This document shows positions 5,913 to 6,847 of a stretch of 6,847 bases of DNA, in pieces. Under the pieces are notes generated by a model, which did no database searches, was not told the origin of the DNA, and saw nothing but the letters and a program-made list of their open reading frames with translations. Position numbers and translations under genes: made by a program. This DNA comes from CAYSHJ01 sp964589725 (lineage in GTDB: Bacteria; Planctomycetota; Planctomycetia; Planctomycetales; Planctomycetaceae): NCBI GenBank assembly GCA_964589725.1, contig CAZPUJ010000313.1, positions 1-6,847 on the forward strand. Direction: 5' to 3'. The first letter of the stretch is position 1. Every line of letters starts with the position of its first letter.

Positions 5913-6055
5913 AGTCTTGCCCAATGGCCAAGATTCCTCGATGAAAATTGTCAGGGCAACCACAAACAGCGCAGGTTCAAAACTTACGCTTCGGGTTGCG
6001 GAGCCAATCGTAGTTCGTCCCTTTCAGTAGCAACCAACAACTTGCAACTGATGCC

Positions 6056-6847
6056 TCAGAACAACTCCGCGATCGGCTCGCCCGATTCGAGAATCGGAAT
6101 CGGGCGGCTTTGGCGGTCGCGAACGGTCGCTTGATGATCGACGCCGACGACGCGATAAATGCTCGCCAAGAGATCGCCGGGGCCGAGCGGTCGGTCCTTC
6201 GGTTCGCCGCCGTTCGATGTCGTCGAGCCGATGATCTGGCCGCCACGAATTCCACCGCCGGCCAACAGGGCCGTCATCGCTCCGGGCCAGTGACCTCGTC
6301 CCGCACCTTGATCGATGCGCGGCGCGCGGCCAAATTCTCCAAAGGCCGCGACCAACGTGTGGTCTAGCATCCCGCGTTCGGACAAATCTTCGATGAGCGT
6401 CGGCAATGCCTGGTCGTAAACCGACAGACGTTTGCGCAGGTTCTTTTCGATGGTGTAGTGGTCGTCCCACCAATCGATGTCTTTTTCGTAGAGGTTGATC
6501 ACGACAAAGGTCACGCCCGCTTCGACCAGCCGCCGCGCGAGCAACGCCTGCTGACCGTAGCCGTGGCGTCCGTAACGATCTCGCATCGAAGCCGCTTCTT
6601 GCGAGAGATCGAACGCCTGCCGCACGGTCGAGCCACTGACGAGTTCCAACGCTTGCCGCTGCACATCGTCAAGCGACTGAAACTGTGGCTCGGTATCCAA
6701 CCGGCGAGAGAGTGTGTCGAACTCGCGCCACAAACCGCGGCGGTCTTCCAGCCGAGACATCACGACGTCCGCCGGCAACTTGAAATCGGGAGGCCGATAG
6801 TTGCCGAGACTCGGATCGCCACCGGCATCGAGCGCCGCGTGCCGCGA
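6056..6847 (-). CDS. DUF1501 (sulfatase-like) protein, C-terminal part
   Basis: The reading frame enters from the right edge and ends with TGA at 6056-6058, giving 263 residues of what is normally a protein of roughly 400-500. The frame continues past an internal TTG at 6778 with sequence typical of the family (LDAGGDPSLGNYRPPDFKLP), so the true start is outside the window. Family marks in fragment numbering are VTFVVINL with WWDDH at 126-130, YDQALPTLIEDLSERGMLDHTLV at about 144-166, GEFGR at 170-174, GRGHW at 183-187 and LLAGGGIRGG at 194-203. DUF1501 belongs to the alkaline phosphatase/sulfatase-like superfamily. In planctomycetes it is usually Tat-exported and commonly paired with a DUF1549/DUF1553 cytochrome-type protein; neither signal peptide nor partner can be checked here. 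The usual GRDHW reads GRGHW. The enzymatic role is unknown. Confidence 0.9.
   Translation of the reverse strand, partial: SRHAALDAGGDPSLGNYRPPDFKLPADVVMSRLEDRRGLWREFDTLSRRLDTEPQFQSLDDVQRQALELVSGSTVRQAFDLSQEAASMRDRYGRHGYGQQALLARRLVEAGVTFVVINLYEKDIDWWDDHYTIEKNLRKRLSVYDQALPTLIEDLSERGMLDHTLVAAFGEFGRAPRIDQGAGRGHWPGAMTALLAGGGIRGGQIIGSTTSNGGEPKDRPLGPGDLLASIYRVVGVDHQATVRDRQSRPIPILESGEPIAELF

Larger units (their letters stand above)
5656..5997. repeat. Nested inverted-repeat (foldback) element
   Basis: Paired segments are arranged in matching order from outside to inside: 5656-5670 with 5983-5997 (14 of 15 bases), 5703-5723 with 5962-5982 (19 of 21), 5733-5753 with 5892-5912 (19 of 21), 5769-5772 with 5873-5876, 5785-5790 with 5859-5864, and 5796-5820 with 5824-5848 (25 of 25). 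The four inner pairs share nearly one centre of symmetry, about base 5822. The two outer pairs are contiguous on the right but split on the left by 32 bases (5671-5702), which themselves form most of a hairpin. About 40 extra bases lie on the right between 5912 and 5962. This looks like one old palindrome altered by small insertions or deletions. It encodes nothing recognisable. A MITE-like or foldback element is possible, but no target-site duplication was found. Confidence 0.7.
5520..6055. other. 536-bp intergenic island of nested inverted repeats
   Basis: No credible gene lies between the ATP-grasp start and the DUF1501 stop. A plus-strand open frame at 5626-6030 (134 codons) runs straight through several palindromes. 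Its N-terminus encodes NPKCKRG, a typical translation product of a planctomycete dispersed repeat, so I treat it as non-coding. The island holds a cggattg direct repeat next to the ATP-grasp start, a 7-bp hairpin, and a foldback structure spanning 5656-5997. No transposase fragment, tRNA or convincing promoter was found. Confidence 0.75.

Noticed and set aside
5656..5997. CRISPR array or integron attC-like array
   Set aside because: The repeats are inverted and nested rather than regularly spaced direct repeats, there are no uniform spacers, and no cas or integrase gene is present.
5626..6030. 134-codon plus-strand open frame in the intergenic island
   Set aside because: It runs through four palindromes, encodes the NPKCKRG peptide typical of translated planctomycete repeats, and has no recognisable domain.

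Overview
The window looks like chromosomal DNA from a member of the Planctomycetota. This is inferred from gene content and repeats, not from a marker gene. It has a DUF1501 (sulfatase-like) protein of the kind greatly expanded in that phylum. It has a large exported thioredoxin-like lipoprotein of planctomycete style. Its intergenic DNA is GC-rich and full of short palindromes, including the 'aacccgaag.gtaagcgagg' type that, translated, gives the familiar spurious 'NPKRKRG' peptides of planctomycete genomes.

Layout, left to right. (1) 68-2311, plus strand: a 747-residue exported, probably lipid-anchored protein with a helical TPR-like middle and a thioredoxin-fold domain carrying CPPC. (2) 2312-2557: an intergenic stretch with two inverted copies of a 40-bp palindromic element (terminator-like), then a further hairpin just before the next gene. 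(3) 2558-4312, plus strand: a CstA-family (carbon starvation / peptide or pyruvate uptake) membrane transporter, shorter than E. coli CstA. (4) 4313-4403: a short convergent junction with one small perfect hairpin. (5) 4404-5519, minus strand: an uncharacterised ATP-grasp-type protein of 371 residues. (6) 5520-6055: 536 bp without a credible gene, mostly occupied by a nested inverted-repeat (foldback) structure with a 25-bp perfect hairpin at its centre. (7) 6056-6847, minus strand: the C-terminal 263 residues of a DUF1501 protein that runs off the window.

The four genes do not form an obvious pathway. The lipoprotein and cstA are codirectional but separated by a strong hairpin pair, so they are probably separate transcription units. 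The ATP-grasp gene and the DUF1501 gene are codirectional on the other strand but separated by the foldback island. I see no defence system, CRISPR array, RNA gene, transposase or integrase. The least explained items are the nested palindrome at 5656-5997 and the ATP-grasp protein of unknown substrate.
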